Assembly: GCF_003254055.1 (NCBI RefSeq)
Contig: NZ_QKZT01000024.1
Span: 16,496-80,495 of the forward strand
Reading direction: 5' to 3'
DNA: 64,000 nt
DNA from: Algoriphagus chordae
Lineage (GTDB): Bacteria > Bacteroidota > Bacteroidia > Cytophagales > Cyclobacteriaceae
Positions 25,449 to 33,923 of this stretch are shown here, one piece after another (position 1 is the stretch's first letter; every line of letters begins with the position of its first letter). Made by a program: the position numbers and the translations under genes. Below the pieces are notes generated by a model that saw only the letters and a list, made by a program, of their open reading frames with translations, was not told the DNA's origin and did no database searches.

Positions 25449-28091
25449 CTACTTCTTAGTAAACTCTACGATCTGACCTGCTTCAGTTTGAATATAATAT
25501 TCATAATAAGTAAGATTCTTCAGCATTGCAGATTCTTCCTTTGAGTGATCCAAAAAGTCACCTGGATTGATAGGACTAAGCAACTTATTCACTCCTTCGT
25601 CAAGCAATACCACATCACCAGCAAACTTCAAAGCTGTGGCTGACTGAATTGGAAGAATGCCTCCTTTGTGAGAAACGATAGTTCCTTTTTTCAATATATT
25701 TTTCTCCCATTCCATAGATACTTCAAATGCACCTCTCGCTTTCAAACCAGCAATTTTTCCTTGATCCCAAGCTTTTGGCAATGCTGGTAAAAGATGCAAT
25801 TTCCCAGCATGACTTTGCATTAACATTTCTGCTACTCCTGCAGTTGCTCCAAAGTTTCCATCGATTTGAAATGGAGGGTGAGCATCAAACAAGTTGGTAT
25901 ATGTCCCACTCCTACTAGTACCTTCTTCACCATCTTTTACTAAATGGAGCAAGTTGGTAAGCAACTGAAGCGATTTGTCACCATCATGAAGTCTTGCCCA
26001 TACATTTACTTTCCAGCCCATAGACCAGCCAGTTGCCTGATCGCCACGTCGCTCCATACTTCTCTTTACCGCTGCAGTTAATTCTGGATTATTCTCAGAG
26101 TTTATCTGATTGCCTGGGTGAAAAGGGTAGAGATGAGATATATGTCTGTGTAATGGTTCCTGCTCTTCAAAATCAAACTGCCATTCTTGCAGCTGAGCGT
26201 ACTTGCCTATCTGATAAGGCAAAAGCCCAGCAAGTTTCTCAGAAATCTCTGATTCGATATCAGTATCGTAACCTAAAATTTCAGTTGCTTCTAGATATCT
26301 GGAAAATGATTCACGAATGATCGCCATATCCATCGTAGGCCCCGGACTTTGTGTAGAGAATTCTTTTTTATCCTCAGCAAAATAAAATTTATTCTCAGGG
26401 CTATGACCTACCGGAGTGACGAGATACCCATCTTTATTAGGCACCAACCAATCCTTGTAAAACAATACGGCTCCTTCCAAAAGTGGGAAAATCTCTGTTC
26501 TCAAAAATTCCTCATCCCCTGTATAAAGGTATCTTTCCCACATGTGACTCATCAACCAGCCCGAAACCATAGGCCAAAAAGAACATGCACATAAATCCAC
26601 TGGCTCAGATTGCCTCCATACACTCATATTGTGGTTACCTGTCCAGCCTTGGATACCAAACATATTTCTGGCTGTTTCGGTCCCATTAATCGCTAACTCC
26701 TTGATCGCTGTAAAGAGTGGCTCATGGCTTTCGGATAGATTGGTTAATTCAGCTGGCCAGTAGTTCATCTCCAAATTGATATTCATAGTGTAAGCACTCG
26801 CCCATGGTGGGATGATCTCCGCATTCCAGATTCCCTGAAGATTCAGTGGCTGGCCGCCAGGTCTAGAGCCTGAGATCATCAAGTAACGCCCAAATTGGAA
26901 ATATAAGCCAACTAAGGATTGATCTCCGCCATTAGCAAACTGCTTCACCCGCTCATCGGTAGGTAATTTTGACTGCTTAGTTTTCTTAGTCAAACTGATC
27001 TCTACTCTATTAAATAACTCCTGATAATCAGCCACATGAGTATCATAAAGTTCTTGATAGCTTTTAGTCTTCGCCGTAGCCATAAACTCCTTTACTTTAG
27101 CCTCTTCGTCTACACCATCGAATACCGGTGATTTATCAAAGCCATTGTAACTCGTGGCTGCAGAAATAATAAAAATCGCCTCATCAGCATTCTTCACTTC
27201 TACAAATTGATCATTTTGAGTCACTGTCCCACCTTGATTCTTCGTGATCACTCGGGTATCAAAAGCCATCCCCAAACCGAATACATCTTCATCATACATC
27301 ACCTGCGAAGCCCCAGGTTTCACCTCTCCATTCAGATCAAAAATCTCAGGATACTTGTATTGATCACCTGCATTAATCACCTGTTTGAATGTCCTTCTTA
27401 ACGCAATTCCTGGCGCTTTCCCTTGCAACACCAGCTCATCATTGTCCTGAAATAATTTCTCTGTCGGTTCATGAGGAGTAGAAAGACTAAGCTTGCCATT
27501 GACCATCCCTGGCTTATCTGCGGATATTTTGACAACAATCACATGATCTGGGTAGCTGGCAAAATACTCTCGGGTGTAAGTCACCTCGCCTACTTTGTAT
27601 TTAACCCGAACGATAGATCGACCTATATCCAAGCTTCTTTCATAGGATTCTACCTCTCCTTCATGTGGAAAATCTATCCACACATCTCCCATCGGTTGAA
27701 AACATTCCTGCGCTCTACCCAACCAATCTTTCTGAATGATATCTTGAGCATCTTTGAATTCACCCGCTTCCATCAGTGCCATTACTTCAGGATATTGCTT
27801 CCGAACGTTAATGCTTTTAAATGTAAAATCCGGATCTCCAGAGTACAAGGTGCCCTCATTCATCTGAATACGTTCTCGTTCCACTCCACCAAACACCATC
27901 GCTCCCATGTAGCCGTTTCCAATTGGAATCGCTTCTGTCCATTCTACAGCAGGCTGATCATACCAAACTCTTAACTCTTGTTCCTCTTCTGAAATGCTAA
28001 TTTGCTGCCTTGCTGAGGCTGGCAACCAGCTAATGGCTAGAAAAAATGTAAAAAGGACAATTATAGGCATCCTATTTTTAATGTTCATCAT
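25449..28091 (-). CDS. GH95-family alpha-L-fucosidase
   Basis: 880-residue exported glycoside hydrolase of family 95, expected to release terminal alpha-L-fucose (some members act on L-galactose). A signal segment covers about residues 8-27. The N-terminal domain opens with LRVWYDQPAVEWTEAIPIGN and MNEGTLYSGDP, the GH95 hallmarks. In the (alpha/alpha)6 domain the substrate Asn pair is in N-I-N-L-E-M-N-Y-W-P (about 437; Glu where many members have Gln), the general acid Glu in P-V-G-H-S-P-E-N (about 564) and the Asp in Q-I-D-G-N-F-G (about 744). The length is longer than average but normal for the family. It faces the sulfatase operon convergently and diverges from the LytTR regulator. It links the locus to fucose. 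Confidence 0.94.
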   Translation of the reverse strand: MMNIKNRMPIIVLFTFFLAISWLPASARQQISISEEEQELRVWYDQPAVEWTEAIPIGNGYMGAMVFGGVERERIQMNEGTLYSGDPDFTFKSINVRKQYPEVMALMEAGEFKDAQDIIQKDWLGRAQECFQPMGDVWIDFPHEGEVESYERSLDIGRSIVRVKYKVGEVTYTREYFASYPDHVIVVKISADKPGMVNGKLSLSTPHEPTEKLFQDNDELVLQGKAPGIALRRTFKQVINAGDQYKYPEIFDLNGEVKPGASQVMYDEDVFGLGMAFDTRVITKNQGGTVTQNDQFVEVKNADEAIFIISAATSYNGFDKSPVFDGVDEEAKVKEFMATAKTKSYQELYDTHVADYQELFNRVEISLTKKTKQSKLPTDERVKQFANGGDQSLVGLYFQFGRYLMISGSRPGGQPLNLQGIWNAEIIPPWASAYTMNINLEMNYWPAELTNLSESHEPLFTAIKELAINGTETARNMFGIQGWTGNHNMSVWRQSEPVDLCACSFWPMVSGWLMSHMWERYLYTGDEEFLRTEIFPLLEGAVLFYKDWLVPNKDGYLVTPVGHSPENKFYFAEDKKEFSTQSPGPTMDMAIIRESFSRYLEATEILGYDTDIESEISEKLAGLLPYQIGKYAQLQEWQFDFEEQEPLHRHISHLYPFHPGNQINSENNPELTAAVKRSMERRGDQATGWSMGWKVNVWARLHDGDKSLQLLTNLLHLVKDGEEGTSRSGTYTNLFDAHPPFQIDGNFGATAGVAEMLMQSHAGKLHLLPALPKAWDQGKIAGLKARGAFEVSMEWEKNILKKGTIVSHKGGILPIQSATALKFAGDVVLLDEGVNKLLSPINPGDFLDHSKEESAMLKNLTYYEYYIQTEAGQIVEFTKK

Positions 28092-28400
28092 TTTGCGTTT
28101 TATAGTAATATCTAATTAACTAGGTTTTTAATTACAGACATTGACACATCAATTTAATCCATGGTAAATACAAGCTAGGTCAAATGCACCAATAAAAACA
28201 AGCCAGCTTAATATTTTTAGAAAAAAAACTATTTCAACCTATTAAAAAATATTTTGAAACCTCCTTTACATAGAGCCAGTTACATGAAGTCACAAATCCC
28301 CAAAATTTAATATTTCGGAGCTTTGTGGTTTTCAGAGTTTAAAAAACGGGTCAGTTCTGAATTTTTCACTTAATTAGATACTCAATAAAACCCAGCATTT
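28092..28400. promoter_or_regulatory. Divergent promoter region between GH95 and the LytTR regulator
   Basis: 309 bp, strongly A/T-rich, without coding signal. It must contain promoters for both genes. I saw no clear operator or hairpin. Confidence 0.4.
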
Positions 28401-29135
28401 TTGAATAGGCCAAGAATTCTAATAGTCGAAGACGAGTTAATTATTGCTGAAGACCTCAAGGACATCCTTGAAAGTCTGGACTATGAAGTTTGCGGTATTG
28501 CTACTAGTGCGCGAGAGGCCATGCAATTTCTGGAAGAACAGCCCATAGACTTGGCCCTACTCGACATTAAGATCAAAGGTGGAAAAGACGGGATAGCCCT
28601 TGCCGCGGACATTAGAGAACAGTACCGGATCCCCTTCGTTTTTCTTACCTCACATGTGGACACAGCCACGCTCGCTCGAGCGAAGGAAACACACCCCTAT
28701 GGCTATTTGGTCAAACCATTTCACGAAAAAGATATCCATGCCTGTCTGGAAGTTGCGCTTAGTAACTATGCCGCGGAAAATGAGAAAAAAGAGACACAAG
28801 AAGAAGCCACTGGAATGATGCTGAGCGATAGTCTCTTTGTGCGAAACAATGGCATGCTCGTCAAAGTAAAATTTAATGACATCATTTATTTCGAAGCTGA
28901 TGGCAATTATTCTCAGGTATATACCCGAGATAAAAAATATGTGATTAGAGCCATTTTGAAGGATTTGGAAGTAAAACTTAACCCAAATCAATTTGCCAGA
29001 ATTCACAAATCATTTTTGATTAACCTCGAGGCTATCGATGCGATTGACAATCAATCAGTGCATATTTCAGGTAAAGAAATCCCAATTTCCCGATCACAAC
29101 ACAGCTGGCTGGTCAATCAGATCAAGACACTTTAA
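28401..29135 (+). CDS. LytTR-family response regulator
   Basis: 244-residue two-component response regulator. The receiver domain (about 1-120) has the acidic pair Glu10-Asp11, phospho-acceptor Asp55 in L-A-L-L-D-I-K, the Thr/Ser switch in F-V-F-L-T-S-H and Lys in Y-L-V-K-P-F. A LytTR DNA-binding domain (about 145-244) shows D-I-I-Y-F-E-A-D-G-N-Y, L-N-P-N-Q-F-A-R-I-H-K-S-F-L-I-N and ISRSQ. The start is TTG 28401; no in-frame ATG lies before the receiver domain. Its likely partner kinase is at 30004-32226, with a small TonB-domain gene between them. Confidence 0.92.
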   Translation: MNRPRILIVEDELIIAEDLKDILESLDYEVCGIATSAREAMQFLEEQPIDLALLDIKIKGGKDGIALAADIREQYRIPFVFLTSHVDTATLARAKETHPYGYLVKPFHEKDIHACLEVALSNYAAENEKKETQEEATGMMLSDSLFVRNNGMLVKVKFNDIIYFEADGNYSQVYTRDKKYVIRAILKDLEVKLNPNQFARIHKSFLINLEAIDAIDNQSVHISGKEIPISRSQHSWLVNQIKTL

Positions 29136-29284
29136 GACTCAAATCTGAGTAGTTCAATTTTCCTTGATTTACATTTTTCTACAGTTCATTTACTAATGTC
29201 TGCTGTTCTTACCTAGACCAGACTGGCCAATTGACTAACTGAGTACATTCTATCAGAAATTGTTTCACTTTAAACTTAATTCTG

Positions 29285-29710
29285 ATGAAAACTCTCAGCG
29301 CCATTTTAGTCATGATCATTGTTTGTAGCACAGTAGCTCCTAGTATTGCACAGAATCAAATTGCCTACCTACATTCCGCAAGTCCTAGAAATGAACGTAT
29401 TATCAAACCCGTATCAGCCGCTCCTTCCTACGCTGGCGGCTATGACGCACTCTGCGAATACCTCAATAAAAACCTTCACTACCCTTACCTCGCGAAGGTC
29501 AGAGGAATTGAAGGAAGAGTAGTCGTGGAATTCGTTATCAATGAGTCTGGTAATATCGAAGATATCAAGCTGGTAGAATCTCTCTCGGGATCACTTGATG
29601 AAGAAGCCTTGAGATTGGTTAGAAAAATGCCTAGATGGATCCCAGCTTCACACAATGGCATAGCTAAATCTGTGCGCTATCAGCTCCCAATTCAATTTAG
29701 CATAGATTAA
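29285..29710 (+). CDS. Small secreted TonB C-terminal domain protein
   Basis: 141 residues: a signal peptide (about 1-22, ending S-I-A-Q) and a TonB C-terminal fold (about 45-140) with YPYLAKVRGIEGRVVVEFVI, VESLSGSLDEEALRLVRKMP and R-Y-Q-L-P-I-Q-F. It lacks the usual membrane anchor and proline-rich periplasmic spacer, so it could not transmit ExbBD energy as a standard TonB does. It may bind TonB boxes of outer-membrane transporters in the periplasm or serve signalling. It lies 149 bp after the LytTR gene and before the kinase, which suggests a shared pathway. Confidence 0.87.
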   Translation: MKTLSAILVMIIVCSTVAPSIAQNQIAYLHSASPRNERIIKPVSAAPSYAGGYDALCEYLNKNLHYPYLAKVRGIEGRVVVEFVINESGNIEDIKLVESLSGSLDEEALRLVRKMPRWIPASHNGIAKSVRYQLPIQFSID

Positions 29711-29758
29711 TCCTACAGCTAATCAAGAAGGAAGGTGTCAGCTATATACTTTTCAATA

Positions 29759-29920
29759 TGATTATCCGCAATGATGCCAGTCACCTTAAATTCTTTGTTT
29801 ATCAGGCTGGAAGACCTCCCGATAGCTATCGGGAGACCGAAGACCGAAGCGGCCTCAATTTTTAAGTTTAACATATCTTACATTGCTTTTTCCACCTTAC
29901 TGGTAGAAAAGCGGATATAC
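29759..29920 (+). repeat. Dispersed intergenic repeat, copy 3
   Basis: Best preserved copy. GATTATCCGCAATGATGCCA is followed by GTCACCTTAAATTCTTTG, GGCTGGAAGACCTCCCGATAGCTATCGGGAGACC, GAAGCGGCC, TTAAGTTTAACATATC and AAAGCGGATATACA in shared blocks. It matches 16359-16530 and the inverse of 4095-4226. It sits before the kinase gene. Confidence 0.78.
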
Positions 29921-30003
29921 ATACTTTTCAGTCTAAAGCTATGAAAATCAAGTACATTTAATTAGGTTGATTAACTTTTGAAAAAGCTCAATTTCAACGA
30001 AAA

Positions 30004-32226
30004 ATGTACATGAAAGACATACTAGTCAAATTTTTCATCTTAGTTTTTTTCGCCTCTCCTTCTTATTTATTGGCTCAAAACGAAAATTGGGCAGCAGATT
30101 CCTTGAGTATATATGACAGGAAAATCCATGAAAAACTCAGCCAAGACGAATACGAAGAGGTCGATTCACTTTTTAAAATACTCTATGATCGCGGTGCTAG
30201 TTCTTTGAACCCTGCTATATATGATTACTTCTATAAATCTATTCTAAACCCCAAGATTCAACAAGAGGCTAAGCTATTGGCAGGTATTCAAAACAATCTC
30301 GGCAATCTGGAATTTTACCGCTCTGATTTTGAGGCAGCTAAAAATGCCTTTACACTAGCTTTAGCCAATTATCAAAAAGCCGGAATGAGAGAAAGTGCAG
30401 CGGGGATGGCTATGAACCTGGGCATCATTCAGGAAAGGGCTTCAAATTACGACTCTGCCCTTGCTGCCTACAATCAAGCTTTACCGATTTTTCAAGAGCT
30501 CAAAGACACCGCTGGAGTGGCTTCCGTGCTTGAGAATATAGGTTTGGCTTATAGTTATCAAGGGAGTTATAAGCTAGCACTAAACTATATGGAGCAGGCT
30601 GATTCTGTATTGAAAACCAACACACCTCTTACTTCTGGACGCTGGACGAATCTATACTACAATAAGACTACTATTTACAATTCACTTGGTGAATATAGAG
30701 AAGCATTATTTTACGCACTAAAAGGATTAAAACTCAGCGAAGATCTCAAAGATGAAAGAAGGATAAATCTCGGCTACATCATGCTCGAAGACACCTACGA
30801 TAAACTTGAGGATCAAGAAAATTGGTTGAAATATGTAAAACTCGCCAAAGTATTTGCTGAGAAATCAGAAAATGGACTTCGAAATGCGGATCTGGATTTC
30901 AAACTTGCCCGGTATTATTTGGATAAGGAAATTTATGATTCTGCCTCTTATTACTCAGAAAAAGGCTTGGCTTATTATTCCGAAAACAATTATGGAGAGG
31001 GCCTGACTAGAGGATATATTCTAAGAGGAAAAATCTTCTTTTCGCAGAAAGAATATCAAAAAGCTATTCAAGAATATCAGCTTGCCTTAAAGCACATGAA
31101 CAATGAGGAGAGCAGGCAAATAGCCTCTGTGAGTCATAATCTAGGAATCTCCTATTCACGTATAGGCAATTATAATAAGGCCGATGAATACCTAAACCAA
31201 GCATTAAGCTATCGCTTAGATTTCGGGCAAAAAAGCACCTTAGCACCTACTTATCTAGCACTTTCCGAATCAAACCTGGACCGGGGGAATTACAAAAATG
31301 CTTACGAGTATTACACTAAATATAAGGCTTACGAAGACAGCATTCTCGATGAGACCAAAACGAAACAGATCGCTGAGCTTCAAACCGAATATGAAACAGA
31401 AAAGAAAGATCAGGCAATCGTAGAACTGGAACAAGAATCTCAAATCCAGCACCTCCTAGCGGCCAAACAAAAGAGTCATATTTATTTGAGTTTGGCAGGA
31501 ATAGCACTGTTGTTAATCATCATTTTAGTGTTTTTCTATAGAGCAAGGCTCAAGCAAAAAGCTAACCTCCAACTAGCAATCAAGAATGCAGAAATTGCCA
31601 AGCAAAACGATGAGAAGGAGCTCTTGCTCAAAGAGATTCATCATAGGGTTAAAAACAATCTTCAGATCATCTCCAGTTTGCTAAGCATGCAAACTCGTGG
31701 AGTAAAAGACCTCAAGGTGATCGATGCCATGAAAGAAAGTCAAAGTCGAGTAAAGACCATGGCTTTGATCCATGAAAAACTCTATCAATATGAGAATCTA
31801 TCCAGCATCAATATGCAGGAATATATGAAGCAACTTAGCGAGTTTCTCACCCAGACTTATGGCAAGAATAAGGAAGTCGAAGTGATCATTCAGGCAGAAG
31901 AAATCAACTTAGATATTGACACGGCTGTTCCGCTAGGACTTATCACCAATGAACTCTTGAGCAACGCACTCAAATATGCCTTTGAAGGTACCGAGACAGG
32001 TAAAATTGAGATTAGCCTCAACCGGACTGAATCTAAGGACTTCAAGTTGGTTATCTCTGATTCTGGAAAAGGAATAGACAAGGATCTGGACATTGAGAAG
32101 ACCTCTTCCTTGGGCTTAAGATTGGTAAGGACCCTCACCAGGCAAATCAATGGTAACCTCTCTTTCCAATCTCATCCAGGTACTACTTTTTCTATCATTT
32201 TCCCGGAGGAGACCCTAGCTGCTTGA
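30004..32226 (+). CDS. TPR sensor histidine kinase (HisKA_2 type)
   Basis: 740-residue sensor kinase. Signal peptide about 1-24; periplasmic tetratricopeptide repeats (about 90-440, for example YDSALAAYNQALPIFQEL and YQKAIQEYQLALKHM); a coiled-coil stretch rich in Glu/Lys; one membrane helix (about 495-517); and a cytoplasmic kinase. Phospho-acceptor His is in E-I-H-H-R-V-K-N-N-L-Q-I-I-S-S-L-L (about 545), the HisKA_2 pattern. The ATPase domain has N-E-L-L-S-N-A-L-K-Y-A, D-S-G-K-G-I and S-L-G-L-R-L-V. It lacks a receiver domain, so it should pass phosphate to the LytTR regulator at 28401. Input is unknown; TPRs suggest a protein partner or peptide. ATG 30010 is an alternative start. Confidence 0.92.
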   Translation: MYMKDILVKFFILVFFASPSYLLAQNENWAADSLSIYDRKIHEKLSQDEYEEVDSLFKILYDRGASSLNPAIYDYFYKSILNPKIQQEAKLLAGIQNNLGNLEFYRSDFEAAKNAFTLALANYQKAGMRESAAGMAMNLGIIQERASNYDSALAAYNQALPIFQELKDTAGVASVLENIGLAYSYQGSYKLALNYMEQADSVLKTNTPLTSGRWTNLYYNKTTIYNSLGEYREALFYALKGLKLSEDLKDERRINLGYIMLEDTYDKLEDQENWLKYVKLAKVFAEKSENGLRNADLDFKLARYYLDKEIYDSASYYSEKGLAYYSENNYGEGLTRGYILRGKIFFSQKEYQKAIQEYQLALKHMNNEESRQIASVSHNLGISYSRIGNYNKADEYLNQALSYRLDFGQKSTLAPTYLALSESNLDRGNYKNAYEYYTKYKAYEDSILDETKTKQIAELQTEYETEKKDQAIVELEQESQIQHLLAAKQKSHIYLSLAGIALLLIIILVFFYRARLKQKANLQLAIKNAEIAKQNDEKELLLKEIHHRVKNNLQIISSLLSMQTRGVKDLKVIDAMKESQSRVKTMALIHEKLYQYENLSSINMQEYMKQLSEFLTQTYGKNKEVEVIIQAEEINLDIDTAVPLGLITNELLSNALKYAFEGTETGKIEISLNRTESKDFKLVISDSGKGIDKDLDIEKTSSLGLRLVRTLTRQINGNLSFQSHPGTTFSIIFPEETLAA

Positions 32227-32262
32227 TCGACTAATTATTATCGAGTTTCTGCTGATATCCAT

Positions 32263-32294
32263 AAAAAAATGGCTCCAAAAAATTGGAGCCATTT
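32263..32294 (-). terminator. Terminator at the convergence of kinase and second susCD
   Basis: Hairpin AAATGGCTCCA/TTGGAGCCATTT with an A-run on the plus strand before it, giving a U tract on the minus strand. It mainly terminates the leftward susCD operon but the stem can serve both directions. Confidence 0.8.
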
Positions 32295-32338
32295 CCGTAA
32301 GTAATAAATCATATTCTTATTCAGATAACCTTCCCTTC

Positions 32339-33895
32339 TTAATAACCAGGGTTTTGTGGAATTAGATTTGGATTATTTTGCATTTCTGGCAGAGGATAAG
32401 GCATCAAATAATGCTTAGCCTGCAAAGCTTGATTAGAACTAGGATTCACATGCCCTTCAAATTGATCAAAGCTATTGCTGGCTTCATTATACACTTTGCG
32501 CAAGCGTAGCATATCAAACCAAGTAATCTGCTCGTAGCACAGCTCATGCCACCTCTCTTTCAAGACTGCATCTCTAAATGAGTCTGCCGTAAAGCCACCC
32601 ACAGATGGCGTTGTTAATCCAGCTCTGTCTCGTATCCTTGTCAAACTTTCAACAGCTAAAGCATTCGGTCCACCCACTTCATTTTGAGCTTCGGCATAGA
32701 TCAACAATACTTCTGCAAATCTGATCAGAGGAACATTCAAATTATTGGCTCTATTACCAGGCTGATCTTTAGACCCTAAAGCCAACTGATTGAAATGTTT
32801 AAAGATGTAAGGCGCGCCCAAGTCAAATTCAGCACCACTCCCATTTTCATAGTAAGTGGTATAGAAATAACCCACCTGATTCAAAGCTCGAAGATCCCCG
32901 GTCTCATACGAATTGTAGAACTCTTCTGTAGGCACGGTACTTCCTGTACCAGAAGGCCCAGCGAATGTAACAGGCTTGAAGTTCGGGAACATATTATTCA
33001 TAGGATTCCCAGACACGATCACATTATACTGTAGCATAAAAATATGCTCTAACCTATTGCCATTATTTTCATCATGAATTGCTGAGTAAGTAGGAAATAA
33101 ATTGATCGATAGTGGATTTGAATTCGCATAATCAACGACCTCTTTCGCTTTATCAGCAGCCAATTGGTAGTGAGTAGCACCTTTGCTTAGTGGAAAACCC
33201 GCCATCGTCAAATACACTTTAGCCAGCAAAGACTTCGTAGCAGCCAGAGAAACTCTTCCACTATCATCCATCCATGGAAGCCCTGCAGCTTCAGCAGCTT
33301 TCAAATCTTCTAAAATCAGGGCGTAAACCTCTTCCTGACTAGTAGGTGCTGGCTGAAAATTCTCTGAGCTTGCCGTCTGAGGCAAAATAACCAAAGGAAC
33401 ATCTCCCCAAAGTCTCACCGCATAGAAATATGCCCAAGCTCGAAGGAATTTAGCCTCTCCGAGTATTTTGGTCTTCTGTACATCATCCATTGGGCTAATA
33501 GAAGGAACCTTCTCCAATACAAGATTTGCTTGAGCTATCACTTTATACAATCCATTCCACCAGTTGATCACATGCAGTGTCCTACCATCATAGATCAATC
33601 CATATAAGTTATTTAAGTCTGAATTTTGGGCTGTTTCAGTGGTAGACGTCCCAGTGGGAGCCTCCAGAAGCTGCCAAGTAGAAGAAAATATTCCAGCTCC
33701 CTCTCCAATAAATCGAGTATCAGCATAAACTGAAGCCAAAGCTGCTTCAGCATGATCAGGAATAGTATAGAAACTTTCGGGTGTCAAATTAGAGGGATCT
33801 TGCTCTTCCAAGAAACTCGAACATCCTACAAATCCTGCCGTCAATGCTCCTATTAGGAACAGTCTGCCTGCTTTGTTATATATAGTATCTTTCAT
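32339..33895 (-). CDS. SusD/RagB-family lipoprotein (second pair)
   Basis: 518-residue surface lipoprotein. Lipidation site F-V-G-C (Cys25). Typical SusD elements: FLEEQDPSNLTPESFYTIPD, AKFLRAWAYFYAVRLWGDVP, RFAEVLLIYAEAQNEVGG, and the C-terminal W-F-D-M-L-R-L-R-K-V and P-L-P-E-M-Q-N-N-P-N-L-I-Q-N-P-G-Y. Encoded 28 bp after its SusC. The ligand is not readable from sequence. Its neighbours to the right are exported phosphoesterases, which suggests a phosphorylated substrate (inference). Confidence 0.95.
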   Translation of the reverse strand: MKDTIYNKAGRLFLIGALTAGFVGCSSFLEEQDPSNLTPESFYTIPDHAEAALASVYADTRFIGEGAGIFSSTWQLLEAPTGTSTTETAQNSDLNNLYGLIYDGRTLHVINWWNGLYKVIAQANLVLEKVPSISPMDDVQKTKILGEAKFLRAWAYFYAVRLWGDVPLVILPQTASSENFQPAPTSQEEVYALILEDLKAAEAAGLPWMDDSGRVSLAATKSLLAKVYLTMAGFPLSKGATHYQLAADKAKEVVDYANSNPLSINLFPTYSAIHDENNGNRLEHIFMLQYNVIVSGNPMNNMFPNFKPVTFAGPSGTGSTVPTEEFYNSYETGDLRALNQVGYFYTTYYENGSGAEFDLGAPYIFKHFNQLALGSKDQPGNRANNLNVPLIRFAEVLLIYAEAQNEVGGPNALAVESLTRIRDRAGLTTPSVGGFTADSFRDAVLKERWHELCYEQITWFDMLRLRKVYNEASNSFDQFEGHVNPSSNQALQAKHYLMPYPLPEMQNNPNLIPQNPGY

Positions 33896-33923
33896 TTGTT
33901 TTATCGCTTTAAGTAAATAAGGA

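Noticed and set aside
27471..27974. 167-residue frame opposite the GH95 gene
   Set aside because: Shadow of the fucosidase coding sequence with no domain signal.
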